Source of the DNA: Pseudomonas sp. J452
GTDB taxonomy: Bacteria; Pseudomonadota; Gammaproteobacteria; Pseudomonadales; Pseudomonadaceae
NCBI RefSeq assembly: GCF_024666525.1
Contig: NZ_CP088294.1
Coordinates: 3,224,001 to 3,288,000 of the forward strand
Reading direction: 5' to 3'
Length of the DNA: 64,000 nt
The notes under the pieces are model-generated. The model ran no database searches. It had not been told where the DNA came from and saw only the letters and a program-made list of their open reading frames with translations. This document shows, in pieces, positions 40,247 to 48,820 of this stretch; the stretch's first letter is position 1, and each line of letters begins with the position of its first letter. The position numbers and the translations under genes were made by a program.

Positions 40247-40342
40247 TCAGCTGACCAGACGAGTCACGTTGGGCAGGATCAGGATAACGGTGGTGGCCAG
40301 GACGATCAGCGTCGCCTGCCGGTACTTGGCTTGTTTGAACAT
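40247..40342 (-). CDS. Small hydrophobic protein (31 residues)
   Basis: The frame starts MFKQAKYRQATLIVLATT and ends NVTRLVS, with one membrane helix after a basic N-terminus. AAAGG lies about 12 bases upstream of the ATG, a usable ribosome site. It is the only plausible gene between the rhodanese and thiolase genes. Small size lowers certainty; conservation in other Pseudomonas would settle it. Confidence 0.55.
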   Translation of the reverse strand: MFKQAKYRQATLIVLATTVILILPNVTRLVS

Positions 40343-40746
40343 GTTGCTACTGCCTTTCTTCTTGTTGGTGTATCGGCTTTTGTCAGCAACCAGTGGCTGG
40401 TAGACACGGGCACAACACCTTGGCTCAGACCATAAACCACCCCGGCAAAACCCGGCGGCGGCACCTTGCCTTGGTAACTCTAGGGCCCGCGTCACGTGGA
40501 GCTTAGACGACTTGGCTCCTAGCACGGCATAGGCAAAACCCTGTAGTTATTGCATCGGCTAAACAATCGATGCGCAGGCCAGGCGCCAGAGCGCTTGCTG
40601 CAGCGCGGGTGGTTTGGCCGGTTTTGCTGACCGCCCGTCTGAGCCGAACGGTCAATGGCCCTGAGCTCATCGGTCATTGAGTCCGGCCCGCGTGGGGCTA
40701 TGGTTAGGCAACCCGGCTTTTGCCGCTGCCAGTTACCGAGGACGTC
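40343..40746. other. Intergenic region upstream of the thiolase gene
   Basis: No gene seen over 404 bases. The words TGACCG and CGGTCA, 17 bases apart near 40629-40655, form an interrupted inverted repeat that may be a regulator site for the fatty-acid genes; this is weak. Confidence 0.4.
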
Positions 40747-41952
40747 ATGACTGAAGCACTGATTTTCGACGCCGTGCGCACCCCGCGCGGCAAGGGCAAG
40801 AAGGACGGCGCGCTGTACAGCGTCAAGCCGGTCAGCCTGGTGGCGGGCCTGCTGCGCGCGTTGCAGGCGCGCAATGGTCTGGATACCCGCCAGGTCGATG
40901 ATGTGGTGCTGGGCTGCGTGACCCCGGTGGGCGATCAGGGCGCCGACATCGCCAAGACCGCCGCGATGGTCGCCGACTGGGACGTCAGCGTCTCCGGCGT
41001 GCAGCTCAACCGTTTCTGCGCCTCGGGCCTGGAAGCGGTGAACATGGGCGCGATGAAGGTGCGCTCGGGCTTCGAGGACCTGGTGGTGGTCGGCGGCGTG
41101 GAGTCCATGTCGCGCGTGCCGATGGGCTCCGACGGCGGCGCCTGGGTGATGGACCCGGAAACCAACATGCAGACCCACTTCACCCCGCAGGGCATTGGCG
41201 CCGACCTGATCGCCACCCTGGAAGGCTTTAGCCGCAGCGATGTCGACAGTTTCGCCCTGCGCTCGCAGCAAAAAGCCGCGCGCGCCAGCAAGGACGGCTC
41301 GTTCGCCAAGTCGCTGATTCCGGTGTCTGACCAGAACGGCATCGTCATCCTCGACCACGACGAATTCATTCGCGGCGACAGCACGCTGGAAGGCCTGGGC
41401 AAGCTCAAGCCGAGCTTCGAGATGATGGGCCAGATGGGCTTCGACGCCACCGCGCTGCGCGTCTACAGCCATGTCGAGCAGATCACCCACGTGCATACGC
41501 CGGGCAACAGCTCAGGGATAGTCGACGGCGCCGCGCTGATGCTGATCGGCAGCCCGGCCAAGGGCAAGGAGCTGGGCCTCAAGCCGCGTGCGCGCATCGT
41601 CGCCACGGCGGTGACCAGTACCGACCCGACCATCATGCTCACCGGCCCGGCGCCGGCTACGCGCAAGGCTCTGGCCAAGGCTGGATTGTCCGTCGAGGAC
41701 ATCGACCTGTTCGAGGTCAACGAAGCCTTCGCCTCGGTGGTGATGAAGTTCATGAAGGACATGGGTGTGAGTGAGGACAAGGTCAACGTCAACGGCGGCT
41801 CCATCGCCATGGGCCACCCGCTGGGTGCCACCGGCTGCGCCATCCTCGGCACCCTGCTCGACGAGCTGGAGAAGCGCGACCTGCGCTACGGCCTGGCCAC
41901 GCTGTGTGTCGGCGGCGGCATGGGTATCGCCACCATCATTGAGCGCATTTGA
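40747..41952 (+). CDS. Acetyl-CoA C-acyltransferase (thiolase)
   Basis: The product has 401 residues. All thiolase marks are visible: Cys in [63 protein letters not shown] and the C-terminal active Cys in [10 protein letters not shown]. It cleaves 3-ketoacyl-CoA, ending the beta-oxidation cycle. I chose the ATG at 40747 (GAGGACGTC upstream). A fused hydratase/dehydrogenase gene follows, so the two form a beta-oxidation operon distinct from fadBA, like PA1736-PA1737 from memory. Confidence 0.93.
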   Translation: MTEALIFDAVRTPRGKGKKDGALYSVKPVSLVAGLLRALQARNGLDTRQVDDVVLGCVTPVGDQGADIAKTAAMVADWDVSVSGVQLNRFCASGLEAVNMGAMKVRSGFEDLVVVGGVESMSRVPMGSDGGAWVMDPETNMQTHFTPQGIGADLIATLEGFSRSDVDSFALRSQQKAARASKDGSFAKSLIPVSDQNGIVILDHDEFIRGDSTLEGLGKLKPSFEMMGQMGFDATALRVYSHVEQITHVHTPGNSSGIVDGAALMLIGSPAKGKELGLKPRARIVATAVTSTDPTIMLTGPAPATRKALAKAGLSVEDIDLFEVNEAFASVVMKFMKDMGVSEDKVNVNGGSIAMGHPLGATGCAILGTLLDELEKRDLRYGLATLCVGGGMGIATIIERI

Positions 41953-41963
41953 GCCGGCTTTTT

Positions 41964-42007
41964 GTAGGAGCCAGCTCGCTGGCGATCGCGAGCAAGCTCG
42001 CTCCTAC
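41964..42007. repeat. REP hairpin between the two beta-oxidation genes
   Basis: GTAGGAGCCAGCTCGCTGGC runs into GCGAGCAAGCTCGCTCCTAC, a head-to-head REP pair. It may stabilise the thiolase mRNA. Confidence 0.8.
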
Positions 42008-42043
42008 AGGGTTTGCGGCCAACCGAATTCGAGAGAGAAAGCC

Positions 42044-44188
42044 ATGACTGACGCCATCCGTTACGAAAAAGGCCAGGACAATATCGTCGTCCTGACCATC
42101 GACATGCCCGGCCAGAGCGCCAACACCATGAATGCGGTGTACCGCGAGGCCATGGGCCAGACCGTCGCGCGCCTGGAGGCCGAGAAGGACTCCATCGCCG
42201 GGGTGATCGTTACTTCGGCGAAGAAGACCTTCTTCGCTGGCGGCGACCTGGGCGAGCTGATCCAGGTCACCAAGGCCGACGCCCCTGCCTTCTACCAGAT
42301 GGTGCTGGGCATCAAGGGCCAGCTGCGCCGCCTGGAGACCCTGGGCAAGCCGGTGGTGGCCGCGATCAACGGCGCCGCGCTGGGCGGCGGCTGGGAAATC
42401 TGCCTGGCTTGCCACCACCGCATCGCCCTGGACAACTCCAGCGTGCAGCTGGGCCTGCCGGAAGTGACCCTCGGCCTGTTGCCGGGCGGTGGCGGCGTGG
42501 TGCGCATGGTGCGCCTGCTCGGCCTGGAAAAAGCGCTGCCGTATCTGGCCGAAGGCAAGAAGGTGCGCCCGGACGCCGCGCTCAAGGCCGGCCTGATCCA
42601 CGATATCGCCGCCACTGCGGACGAGATGCTGGCCAAGGCCCGTGCCTGGATCGCCGCCAACCCGAGCGCCGTGCAGCCGTGGGACGTCAAGGGCTACAAG
42701 ATCCCCGGTGGTACGCCGAGCACCCCGGCCGTGGCGCAGATGCTGGCCATCGCGCCGAGCGTGCTGCGTGACAAGACCAAGGGCTGCTTCCCGGCACCGG
42801 AGAAAATCATGTGCGCCGCCGTCGAGGGCGCCCAGGTCGACTTCGACACCGCGCAGATCATCGAGGCGCGCTACTTCACCGAGCTGACCACCGGCCAGGT
42901 GGCGAAAAACATGATTGGCACCTTCTGGTTCCAGCTCAACGAGATCAACGCCGGCAGCTCGCGCCCGCAGGGTATCCCGCAGTACGTGACCAAGAAAGTC
43001 GGCGTGCTCGGCGCCGGCATGATGGGCGCCGGCATCGCCTATGTGTCGGCGGCCGCCGGCATCGACGTGGTGTTGAAAGACGTGTCCATCGAGGCGGCGG
43101 AGAAGGGCAAGGCCTACTCGGCCAAACTGCTGGACAAGAAGGTCAGCCGCGGCCAGATGACGGCCGACAAGCGCGACGCCTTCCTGGCGCGGATCAAGCC
43201 GACCGTCAGCGACGCCGACTTCGACGGCTGCGACCTGATCATCGAGGCGGTGTTCGAGGATCGCAATCTGAAGGCCAAGGTCACCGCCGCCGCCGAGAGT
43301 GCCGCGCTGAGCGATGCGGTGATCGCCTCCAACACTTCGACCCTGCCGATCACCGGCCTGGCCACGGCGGTGCAGAAGCAGGACAAGTTCATCGGCCTGC
43401 ACTTCTTCAGTCCGGTCGACAAGATGCCGCTGGTGGAGATCATCCGTGGCGCCAAGACCAGCGACGAGACCCTGGCCCGTGGCTTCGACTACGTGCTGCA
43501 GATCAAGAAGACCCCGATCGTGGTCGAGGACAGCCGCGGCTTCTTCACCTCGCGGGTGTTCGGCACCTTCACCAACGAAGGCATCGCCATGCTCGGCGAG
43601 GGCGTGAGCGCGGCGATGATCGAGAACGAGGCGCGCAAGGCCGGCATGCCGGTGGGCCCGCTGGCGATCAGCGACGAAGTGTCGATGAGCCTGATGGAGC
43701 ACATCCGCCAGCAGACCGTCGCCGACCTGGTCGCCGAGGGCAAGCAGATCCCGCAGCACCCGGCGTTCAACGTCATCGAGCTGATGCTCAAGGAGTACAA
43801 ACGCCCGGGCAAAGCGGCCGGTGGCGGTTTCTACGACTACCCGGAGGGCGGCAAGAAGCACCTGTGGCCACAGCTCAAGGCGCGCTTCGAGAAGGCCGAC
43901 GCGCAGATATCCCAGGAAGATGTGCGTGATCGCATCCTGTTTATCCAGGCCATCGAGACCGTGCGTTGTGTGGAGGAGGGTGTACTGAAGTCGGTGGCCG
44001 ACGCCAACATCGGCTCGATCTTCGGCATCGGCTTCGCCGCCTGGACCGGCGGGGCGCTGCAGTTCATCAACCAGTACGGCATCAAGGACTTCGTCGCTCG
44101 CGCCCAGTACCTGGCCGAACAGTATGGCGAGCGCTTCCTGCCGCCGGCGCTGCTGCTGGAGAAGGCGGCCACGGGCGAGCAGTTCTGA
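42044..44188 (+). CDS. Fused enoyl-CoA hydratase / 3-hydroxyacyl-CoA dehydrogenase
   Basis: A 714-residue fatty-acid oxidation complex subunit. The N-terminal crotonase domain (residues 1-185) shows the oxyanion hole regions AGGDLGELIQ and NGAALGGGWEICLACHHR with GLPEVTLGLLPGGGG. The dehydrogenase part starts at KKVGVLGAGMMGAGIAYVSA (NAD-binding) and contains GLHFFSPVDKMPLVEII and the catalytic-His region. It hydrates and oxidises acyl-CoA. It ends at a strong terminator. The ATG at 42044 follows GAGAGAGAAA. Confidence 0.94.
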   Translation: MTDAIRYEKGQDNIVVLTIDMPGQSANTMNAVYREAMGQTVARLEAEKDSIAGVIVTSAKKTFFAGGDLGELIQVTKADAPAFYQMVLGIKGQLRRLETLGKPVVAAINGAALGGGWEICLACHHRIALDNSSVQLGLPEVTLGLLPGGGGVVRMVRLLGLEKALPYLAEGKKVRPDAALKAGLIHDIAATADEMLAKARAWIAANPSAVQPWDVKGYKIPGGTPSTPAVAQMLAIAPSVLRDKTKGCFPAPEKIMCAAVEGAQVDFDTAQIIEARYFTELTTGQVAKNMIGTFWFQLNEINAGSSRPQGIPQYVTKKVGVLGAGMMGAGIAYVSAAAGIDVVLKDVSIEAAEKGKAYSAKLLDKKVSRGQMTADKRDAFLARIKPTVSDADFDGCDLIIEAVFEDRNLKAKVTAAAESAALSDAVIASNTSTLPITGLATAVQKQDKFIGLHFFSPVDKMPLVEIIRGAKTSDETLARGFDYVLQIKKTPIVVEDSRGFFTSRVFGTFTNEGIAMLGEGVSAAMIENEARKAGMPVGPLAISDEVSMSLMEHIRQQTVADLVAEGKQIPQHPAFNVIELMLKEYKRPGKAAGGGFYDYPEGGKKHLWPQLKARFEKADAQISQEDVRDRILFIQAIETVRCVEEGVLKSVADANIGSIFGIGFAAWTGGALQFINQYGIKDFVARAQYLAEQYGERFLPPALLLEKAATGEQF

Positions 44189-44250
44189 GTTTGCCCGACG
44201 AGTTGGCAATGCCCTGAGAAACCGGCCCCTGCGGGTAATGCTGTTCACTG

Positions 44251-44287
44251 AACGCCGCCTTCCTCCTTCTGGAAAGCGGCGTTTTTT
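44251..44287 (+). terminator. Rho-independent terminator after the beta-oxidation operon
   Basis: AACGCCGC pairs with GCGGCGTT around a 17-base region that itself pairs partly, followed by six T. Confidence 0.85.
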
Positions 44288-44554
44288 CTTGCGAATAATG
44301 CAGCGGCCAGGCAACGGGATAATGACTTTCTGGCAACACGGACAGTCCCCTCTCCCGCTTGTGGGAGAGGGTTAGGGAGAGGGGCGGAGTGGCCTGCCCA
44401 ACCCAAGCTGCGGGAAGCCTTCGCGGCTACAGCCACGAGGCTATTTGCTCATACCACTTGCCTAAGGCTGCGCCAGCTCCGGCTTTCCCTGTAGGCTGGG
44501 CGACAAATGCATTGAACCGGCTTGCGAGCTGTGGGGGTAGGTATGGAGCACGCC
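44288..44554. other. Intergenic region, no gene seen
   Basis: No coding frame with support. It contains a short inverted word (CCCTCTCCC / GGGAGAGGG, near 44347-44380) of the type often found between Pseudomonas genes. Confidence 0.4.
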
Positions 44555-45052
44555 ATGAAGCGCCGTTGCAGGCGAGCAGGGATGCTGGGCGTGGCCTGGC
44601 TGGCCGGGTTGGCGTTTTCGGCAGCCCATGCCGAGGGCAAGATCAACGACCAGGACGACCCGCAGAGCGGTGCCCGGGTGGTGAGCTTCGTCCAGGAGGC
44701 TGTCGCGCAGCGCGTTACCCTGAATTTCTTCGGTATGAGCGATCCGCAAAGCCGCGAAGTGCAGCTGACCCTGGTGCTGATGCGTGGCGACGATAAGCCG
44801 CGTTACCTGGGCTGTGATCAGATCGATGTGCGCGTTGGTGGCATGCGCATTGGTCACCAGGAGAAGATCGAGCGCAGCACCCTCAAGGTCGGCGTCGTCG
44901 AGTACATCTACGTGCCCTTGCGCTCGCGCGATCTGCAGCCACTGTCGCTGGCTCAGCGTCTGGACTACAGCGTCTGCGGTGACAGCGGCAATGCGACGGC
45001 GGAAGAAATGACCGGCGTGCGTGAAGTGCTCAAGCGCCTGAAACTGCTCTGA
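44555..45052 (+). CDS. Predicted exported protein
   Basis: The product has 165 residues with a signal peptide (RAGMLGVAWLAGLAFSAAHA). The mature part is beta-rich (REVQLTLVLMRGDDKPRYLG, VVEYIYVPLRSRDLQPLSLA) with two cysteines. No family is recognised. The ATG at 44555 has GGAG seven bases upstream; an ATG four codons earlier is possible. The stop TGA is also the target duplication of a MITE copy. Confidence 0.7.
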   Translation: MKRRCRRAGMLGVAWLAGLAFSAAHAEGKINDQDDPQSGARVVSFVQEAVAQRVTLNFFGMSDPQSREVQLTLVLMRGDDKPRYLGCDQIDVRVGGMRIGHQEKIERSTLKVGVVEYIYVPLRSRDLQPLSLAQRLDYSVCGDSGNATAEEMTGVREVLKRLKLL

Positions 45053-45195
45053 GAACCTGTTTACGATCTCCTGACTCGCGGCCATGCCGCGTTAAAAACG
45101 GCCTCGGAATGCTCATTTACAGCTCGTAAACTGCGCTTCCTCGGTCGTTTTTGCCTTGCCTGGCTCTAATTCAGAAGATCGTAAACAGGTTCTGA
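45050..45195 (+). repeat. MITE-like palindromic repeat, copy 3
   Basis: The element spans 45053-45192 (140 bp), flanked by TGA on both sides. It has the same orientation as copy 1 and differs from it by few bases. The left duplication is the stop codon of the preceding gene. Confidence 0.9.
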
Positions 45196-45219
45196 GTCCG
45201 TGCAGGGCGCTCAGGCGCT

Positions 45220-45429
45220 TCAGGCGGCCTGGCACCAACCGTTTTGCATGCACACCACTTCGTGGATATCCAGCTTCTCGTCCTGGCGGGTAGGCATGCG
45301 CAGGGTCAACAGGCTGCCGTCGTCCAGGTGCACGGTGGCTTCCGACTCGAAGCGCAGGCCGGAGTCGTCGAGGCTGGCATAGGTGACGCCGTAGGTGCGG
45401 GTGCTGGAGAAGGCTTCGTTGATGGTCAT
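45220..45429 (-). CDS. Small hypothetical protein (69 residues)
   Basis: The frame begins MTINEAFSSTRTYGVTYASL and ends VCMQNGWCQAA. GAGG lies about ten bases before the ATG. It is mixed beta with two cysteines near the end. I do not recognise a family. It lies between MITE copies 3 and 4. Confidence 0.6.
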   Translation of the reverse strand: MTINEAFSSTRTYGVTYASLDDSGLRFESEATVHLDDGSLLTLRMPTRQDEKLDIHEVVCMQNGWCQAA

Positions 45430-45473
45430 CGTCACGTCCTCGTTAGCCGGGGCCGGGTAGCGGCCCCTTTGGC

Positions 45474-45578
45474 TTACTTGCGGTTGGCGGCCTGTTGGGC
45501 CTGGTGGTTGTGCGCGGCGGCGGGGCTGTGGAAGGCGGAAGCCGCGATCAGGCTGGCGATGGCTGCGAAACTGCTCAT
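45474..45578 (-). CDS. Very small exported-like protein (34 residues)
   Basis: AGGAG lies eight bases before an ATG that opens MSSFAAIASLIAASAFHSPA, continuing with a His/Gln/Ala-rich tail. The hydrophobic start resembles a signal or membrane peptide. The strong ribosome site supports translation, but size makes it uncertain. Confidence 0.5.
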   Translation of the reverse strand: MSSFAAIASLIAASAFHSPAAAHNHQAQQAANRK

Positions 45579-45758
45579 GGGGTATCTCCTGTACGGGTGA
45601 TGGGTTGAATCCGACGCCTGCATCATTGACGAGACGCCCCATCGACAGAAGTGAATGGCGAGCATGGTAACTATCAAGGCCGGTGATGGTTGCCGGATGT
45701 CGGCTGATGCGCCTGACAGCCCCGTGGATATTGCGTTGCAGAGCACTTCGATGCAGGC

Positions 45759-45904
45759 TTAGAACCTGTTTACGATCTCCTGGTCGTCGGCCATACGGCG
45801 TTAAAAACAGCCTCGGAATGCTCATTTACAGCTCGTAAACTCCGCTTCCTCGGCTGTTTTTGCCTTGTCTGGCTCTAGTCCAAAAGATCGTAAACAGGTT
45901 CTTA
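45759..45904 (+). repeat. MITE-like palindromic repeat, copy 4
   Basis: The element spans 45762-45901 (140 bp), flanked by TTA on both sides. It is almost identical to copy 1. It sits immediately upstream of the glutamine amidotransferase gene, so it may carry or disturb that promoter. Confidence 0.9.
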
Positions 45905-45946
45905 GCGCCTTCTTCCAACCCTCCGTCGAGTCAGGTAATCCGCTTA

Positions 45947-46678
45947 ATGTCACTGCGCATCTGCATTCTGGAAACCGATGTCCTTCGCCCCGAGTTGATC
46001 GAGCAATACCAGGGCTACGGCCGTATGTTCGAGCGCCTGTTCGAGCGTCAGCCGATACCGGCGCAGTTCAGCGTGTACAACGTCATGCAGGGCGACTACC
46101 CGAGCGATGCCGAGCAATACGATGCGTACCTGATTACCGGCAGCAAGGCCGACTCCTTTGGCAGCGATCCTTGGATCCAGACGCTCAAGGTTTACCTGCA
46201 AGAGCGCTACCAGCGTGGCGACAAGCTGCTCGGCGTGTGTTTCGGCCACCAGTTGCTGGCCCTGATGTTCGGCGGCCACACCGAGCGTGCGCAGCAGGGC
46301 TGGGGCGTGGGTATCCATCGTTACGAGGTCAAGCAGCAACCCGCCTGGATGAGCCCGGCGCTGGAGCAGCTGACCTTGCTGATCAGCCACCAGGACCAGG
46401 TCACCGCGCTGCCGGAAAAGGCCACGCTGCTTGCTTCCAGCCCGTTCTGCCCGATTGCAGCCTACTGCATCGATGATCAGGTGCTGTGCTTCCAGGGCCA
46501 CCCTGAGTTCATCCATGACTACTCGCGGGCGCTGCTGGATATCCGCCAGAAGTGCATCGGCGAGCCGACCTACCAGCAGGCAGTCGCCAGCCTGGAGCAG
46601 GATCACCAGGGGCACATGGTTGCCGAATGGATGATGCGTTTTGTCGCCCACGGCAAGCGTGGTCTGCAGGACGCCTGA
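45947..46678 (+). CDS. Class I glutamine amidotransferase-like protein
   Basis: A 243-residue GATase1 (GMP-synthase-like subgroup). The catalytic triad is visible: Cys in LLGVCFGHQLLALMFGGHTE, His and Glu in CFQGHPEFIHDY. It would release ammonia from glutamine or hydrolyse a gamma-glutamyl bond. The start MSLRICILETDVLRPELIEQ is chosen because codons before it belong to the MITE. Stand-alone members are often gamma-glutamyl hydrolases in polyamine metabolism; the substrate is not shown here. Confidence 0.87.
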   Translation: MSLRICILETDVLRPELIEQYQGYGRMFERLFERQPIPAQFSVYNVMQGDYPSDAEQYDAYLITGSKADSFGSDPWIQTLKVYLQERYQRGDKLLGVCFGHQLLALMFGGHTERAQQGWGVGIHRYEVKQQPAWMSPALEQLTLLISHQDQVTALPEKATLLASSPFCPIAAYCIDDQVLCFQGHPEFIHDYSRALLDIRQKCIGEPTYQQAVASLEQDHQGHMVAEWMMRFVAHGKRGLQDA

Positions 46679-46832
46679 GGTTCGGGGTGTCGCACGGCGC
46701 ACCCTGGGGTGGATGATGCTCTGCTCATCCACCAATGATCGCCATCTGTGGATCGGTGAAGCGTGATCCACGTTGTCTGTCTGCAAGGTTGCGCGGGTTT
46801 CACCCGCCCTACGTCAGGCCTGCGCGCACGGC

Positions 46833-46891
46833 ATGTAGGAGCCAGCTTGCTGGCGATCAGCCTGTAGCCCGGCTGCAGTCCGGGCTACGTT
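46833..46891. repeat. REP-like sequences before corA
   Basis: A REP half (GTAGGAGCCAGCTTGCTGGC) is followed by a GTAGCCCGG...CCGGGCTAC hairpin. Both are of the Pseudomonas intergenic type, located at the corA 3' end. Confidence 0.65.
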
Positions 46892-47863
46892 TTACAGCCA
46901 GTCCATGCGCTTGAAGTTGGCGAACAGGCCGACGCAGCCCACGCCGATGATGCCAAGCACGCCGAAGTAGCCGTAGTGCCAGGTCAGCTCCGGCATGTTC
47001 TGGAAGTTCATCCCGTAGATCCCCGCCACCGCCGTGGGGAATGCCAGGATCGCCGCCCAGGCGGCGAACTTGCGCTGGGTCACGCTCTGCCGTGAAGACT
47101 CCAGCAGCAGGCCGATCTCGATCGCATGGTCGGCCATCTCGCGCAGCCCGGTCAGGTCCTCCAGCAGGCGCGTGACATGGATCGCGATGTCGCGGAAATA
47201 CGGGCGCATGTGCTTGTCGATGAAGGGGAAGTCGAGCTGTTGCAGCTCCTGGCAGATCTCCACCATCGGCGCGATCTGCCGGCGCAGGCGCAGCAGGTCG
47301 CGGCGCAGGCCGTGGATGCGCTCCACGTCGGCTTGGGTCAGGGGGCGGCTCAGCACGGTCTGTTCGATGTTTTCCAGCTCGCCGTGGATGCAGTCCATCA
47401 GTGGCCGGTAGTTCTCCATGACGAAGCTGAGCAAGGCGTAGAGCACGAAGTCTTCGCCGTGTTCGAGCAGCAGCGGCTTGGCTTCGCAGCGCTGGCGCAC
47501 TGTGGAGTAGGGCGCCGAGTTACCGTAGCGGGCGCTGATCACATAGCCCTTGCCGGCGAACAGTTGGGTTTCCACGAACTGCAGGCGGCCCTCATCGCGG
47601 ATCGGCGAGTAGAGCACCATGAACAGCGCGTCGCCGAAGGTTTCCAGCTTGGGCCGGGTGTGCTGGGCGATGGCGTCTTCCATGGCCAGCTCGTGCAGGT
47701 TGAACTGCTGTTGCAGGCTGTGCAGTTCCGCGTTGTCAGGGTCGCGCAGGCCGATCCAGACGAAATGCTCGGGGCGGGTGGCCCACTGCTTGCCTTCATC
47801 AAGATTGAAGTCGGCGACTTTCCGACCTTTGCTATAGGCAGCGGCGGCAACGATCTGGCCCAT
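46892..47863 (-). CDS. corA: CorA-family magnesium/cobalt transporter
   Basis: A 323-residue CorA. The long cytoplasmic domain ends in two membrane helices with the signature YGMNFQNMPEL (GMN motif at about residue 284). It forms a pentameric channel for Mg2+ (also Co2+, Ni2+) in the inner membrane. Length and topology are typical. The periplasmic loop charge does not tell CorA from ZntB with certainty. Confidence 0.9.
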   Translation of the reverse strand: MGQIVAAAAYSKGRKVADFNLDEGKQWATRPEHFVWIGLRDPDNAELHSLQQQFNLHELAMEDAIAQHTRPKLETFGDALFMVLYSPIRDEGRLQFVETQLFAGKGYVISARYGNSAPYSTVRQRCEAKPLLLEHGEDFVLYALLSFVMENYRPLMDCIHGELENIEQTVLSRPLTQADVERIHGLRRDLLRLRRQIAPMVEICQELQQLDFPFIDKHMRPYFRDIAIHVTRLLEDLTGLREMADHAIEIGLLLESSRQSVTQRKFAAWAAILAFPTAVAGIYGMNFQNMPELTWHYGYFGVLGIIGVGCVGLFANFKRMDWL

Positions 47864-47989
47864 GGGTGTTCCTCTGCGGTGCGATGGCGCAGCTTAACCG
47901 ATGGTCGGGGCGGGTGCAGCGTGGGTGTGGGGCTTCAGCCGCGAAGCTCCTGATGGCGAAGCCCGGCGCTATGCCGGGCCCCGCTGGCC

Positions 47990-48712
47990 TCAGGCCTTGG
48001 CGAGCTGCTGGTCGAGCTGCTCGATGCACTCGCGCATCAGCGTCTGGCAGCGTTCCATCAGCTGCGGCAGGTCGTCCAGGGTCAGGCCCAGGGTGGGGAT
48101 GGCAGGCAGCGAGCGGATCATGATGCGGCCGCTGTCCCAGCTGTTGAGCTTGATGCGCTTGGCGTAGCTGCTGACACACACCGGAATGATCGGTACGCCG
48201 GCGGCAATGGCCATCTGGAACGCGCCTTTCTTGAAGGGCAGCAGGCCGTTGCCGAGGTTGCGGGTGCCTTCCGGGAAGACCCAGATCGAGGTATCGCGAT
48301 GCTGCAGGGTCTCGGTGGTGGTGAGCATGGCTTCCTTGGCCTTGCGCGCATTGCCGCGGTCGATCAGCACATTGCCGGCCAGCCAGTAGAGTTGGCCGAA
48401 GAACGGCACCCACTTCAGGCTCTTCTTGCCGATGCTCACGGTGCGCGGCGGCACCACGCGGCCGAGCACGTAGAGGTCGTAGTTGGACTGGTGGTTGGCA
48501 ATGATCACGCAGGATTGCTTCTGGCTGAACAGGCTCTGCACCTCGGTTTTAACCCGCAGACGCAGCATGCACAGGGCCGGCAGCGAATACAGGCGCGCGC
48601 ACAGGCGGCTGTTGTCCGGGTTGAACGGGCGGCACAGGCCGAGCAGCAGGCCCAGGGTTCCGGCAATGATGAAGTGCAGACCCATCAGCAGCATGCGGGG
48701 GAGAAAAAGCAT
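47990..48712 (-). CDS. plsC: 1-acyl-sn-glycerol-3-phosphate acyltransferase
   Basis: A 240-residue LPLAT-family enzyme that acylates lysophosphatidic acid at the membrane. Motifs: NHQSNYD (His-x4-Asp), FPEGTRN and a VPIIPVCVS block. The start at MLFLPRMLLMGLHF gives an N-terminal membrane helix; a start at 48814 would add 34 residues of uncertain value. Pseudomonas have several such enzymes, so the symbol denotes the family. Confidence 0.88.
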   Translation of the reverse strand: MLFLPRMLLMGLHFIIAGTLGLLLGLCRPFNPDNSRLCARLYSLPALCMLRLRVKTEVQSLFSQKQSCVIIANHQSNYDLYVLGRVVPPRTVSIGKKSLKWVPFFGQLYWLAGNVLIDRGNARKAKEAMLTTTETLQHRDTSIWVFPEGTRNLGNGLLPFKKGAFQMAIAAGVPIIPVCVSSYAKRIKLNSWDSGRIMIRSLPAIPTLGLTLDDLPQLMERCQTLMRECIEQLDQQLAKA

Positions 48713-48820
48713 CGAGTAGGCCTGTAAGCAGACAAAAAGGCGCGCAGTGTACGGGCGTGCACTGCTTTCGGCAAACAGTCGGGATGGAAGGTATTGCGGG
48801 TGTATGGATGCCAAGCCCGG

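Noticed and set aside
41936..44314. A 792-codon minus-strand ORF opposite the beta-oxidation gene
   Set aside because: It is a shadow of the high-GC fused hydratase/dehydrogenase gene; its product is low-complexity (His, Arg, Gly rich) and has no motifs.
45860..45946. N-terminal extension of the glutamine amidotransferase
   Set aside because: These codons lie in MITE copy 4; the normal family start is the ATG at 45947.
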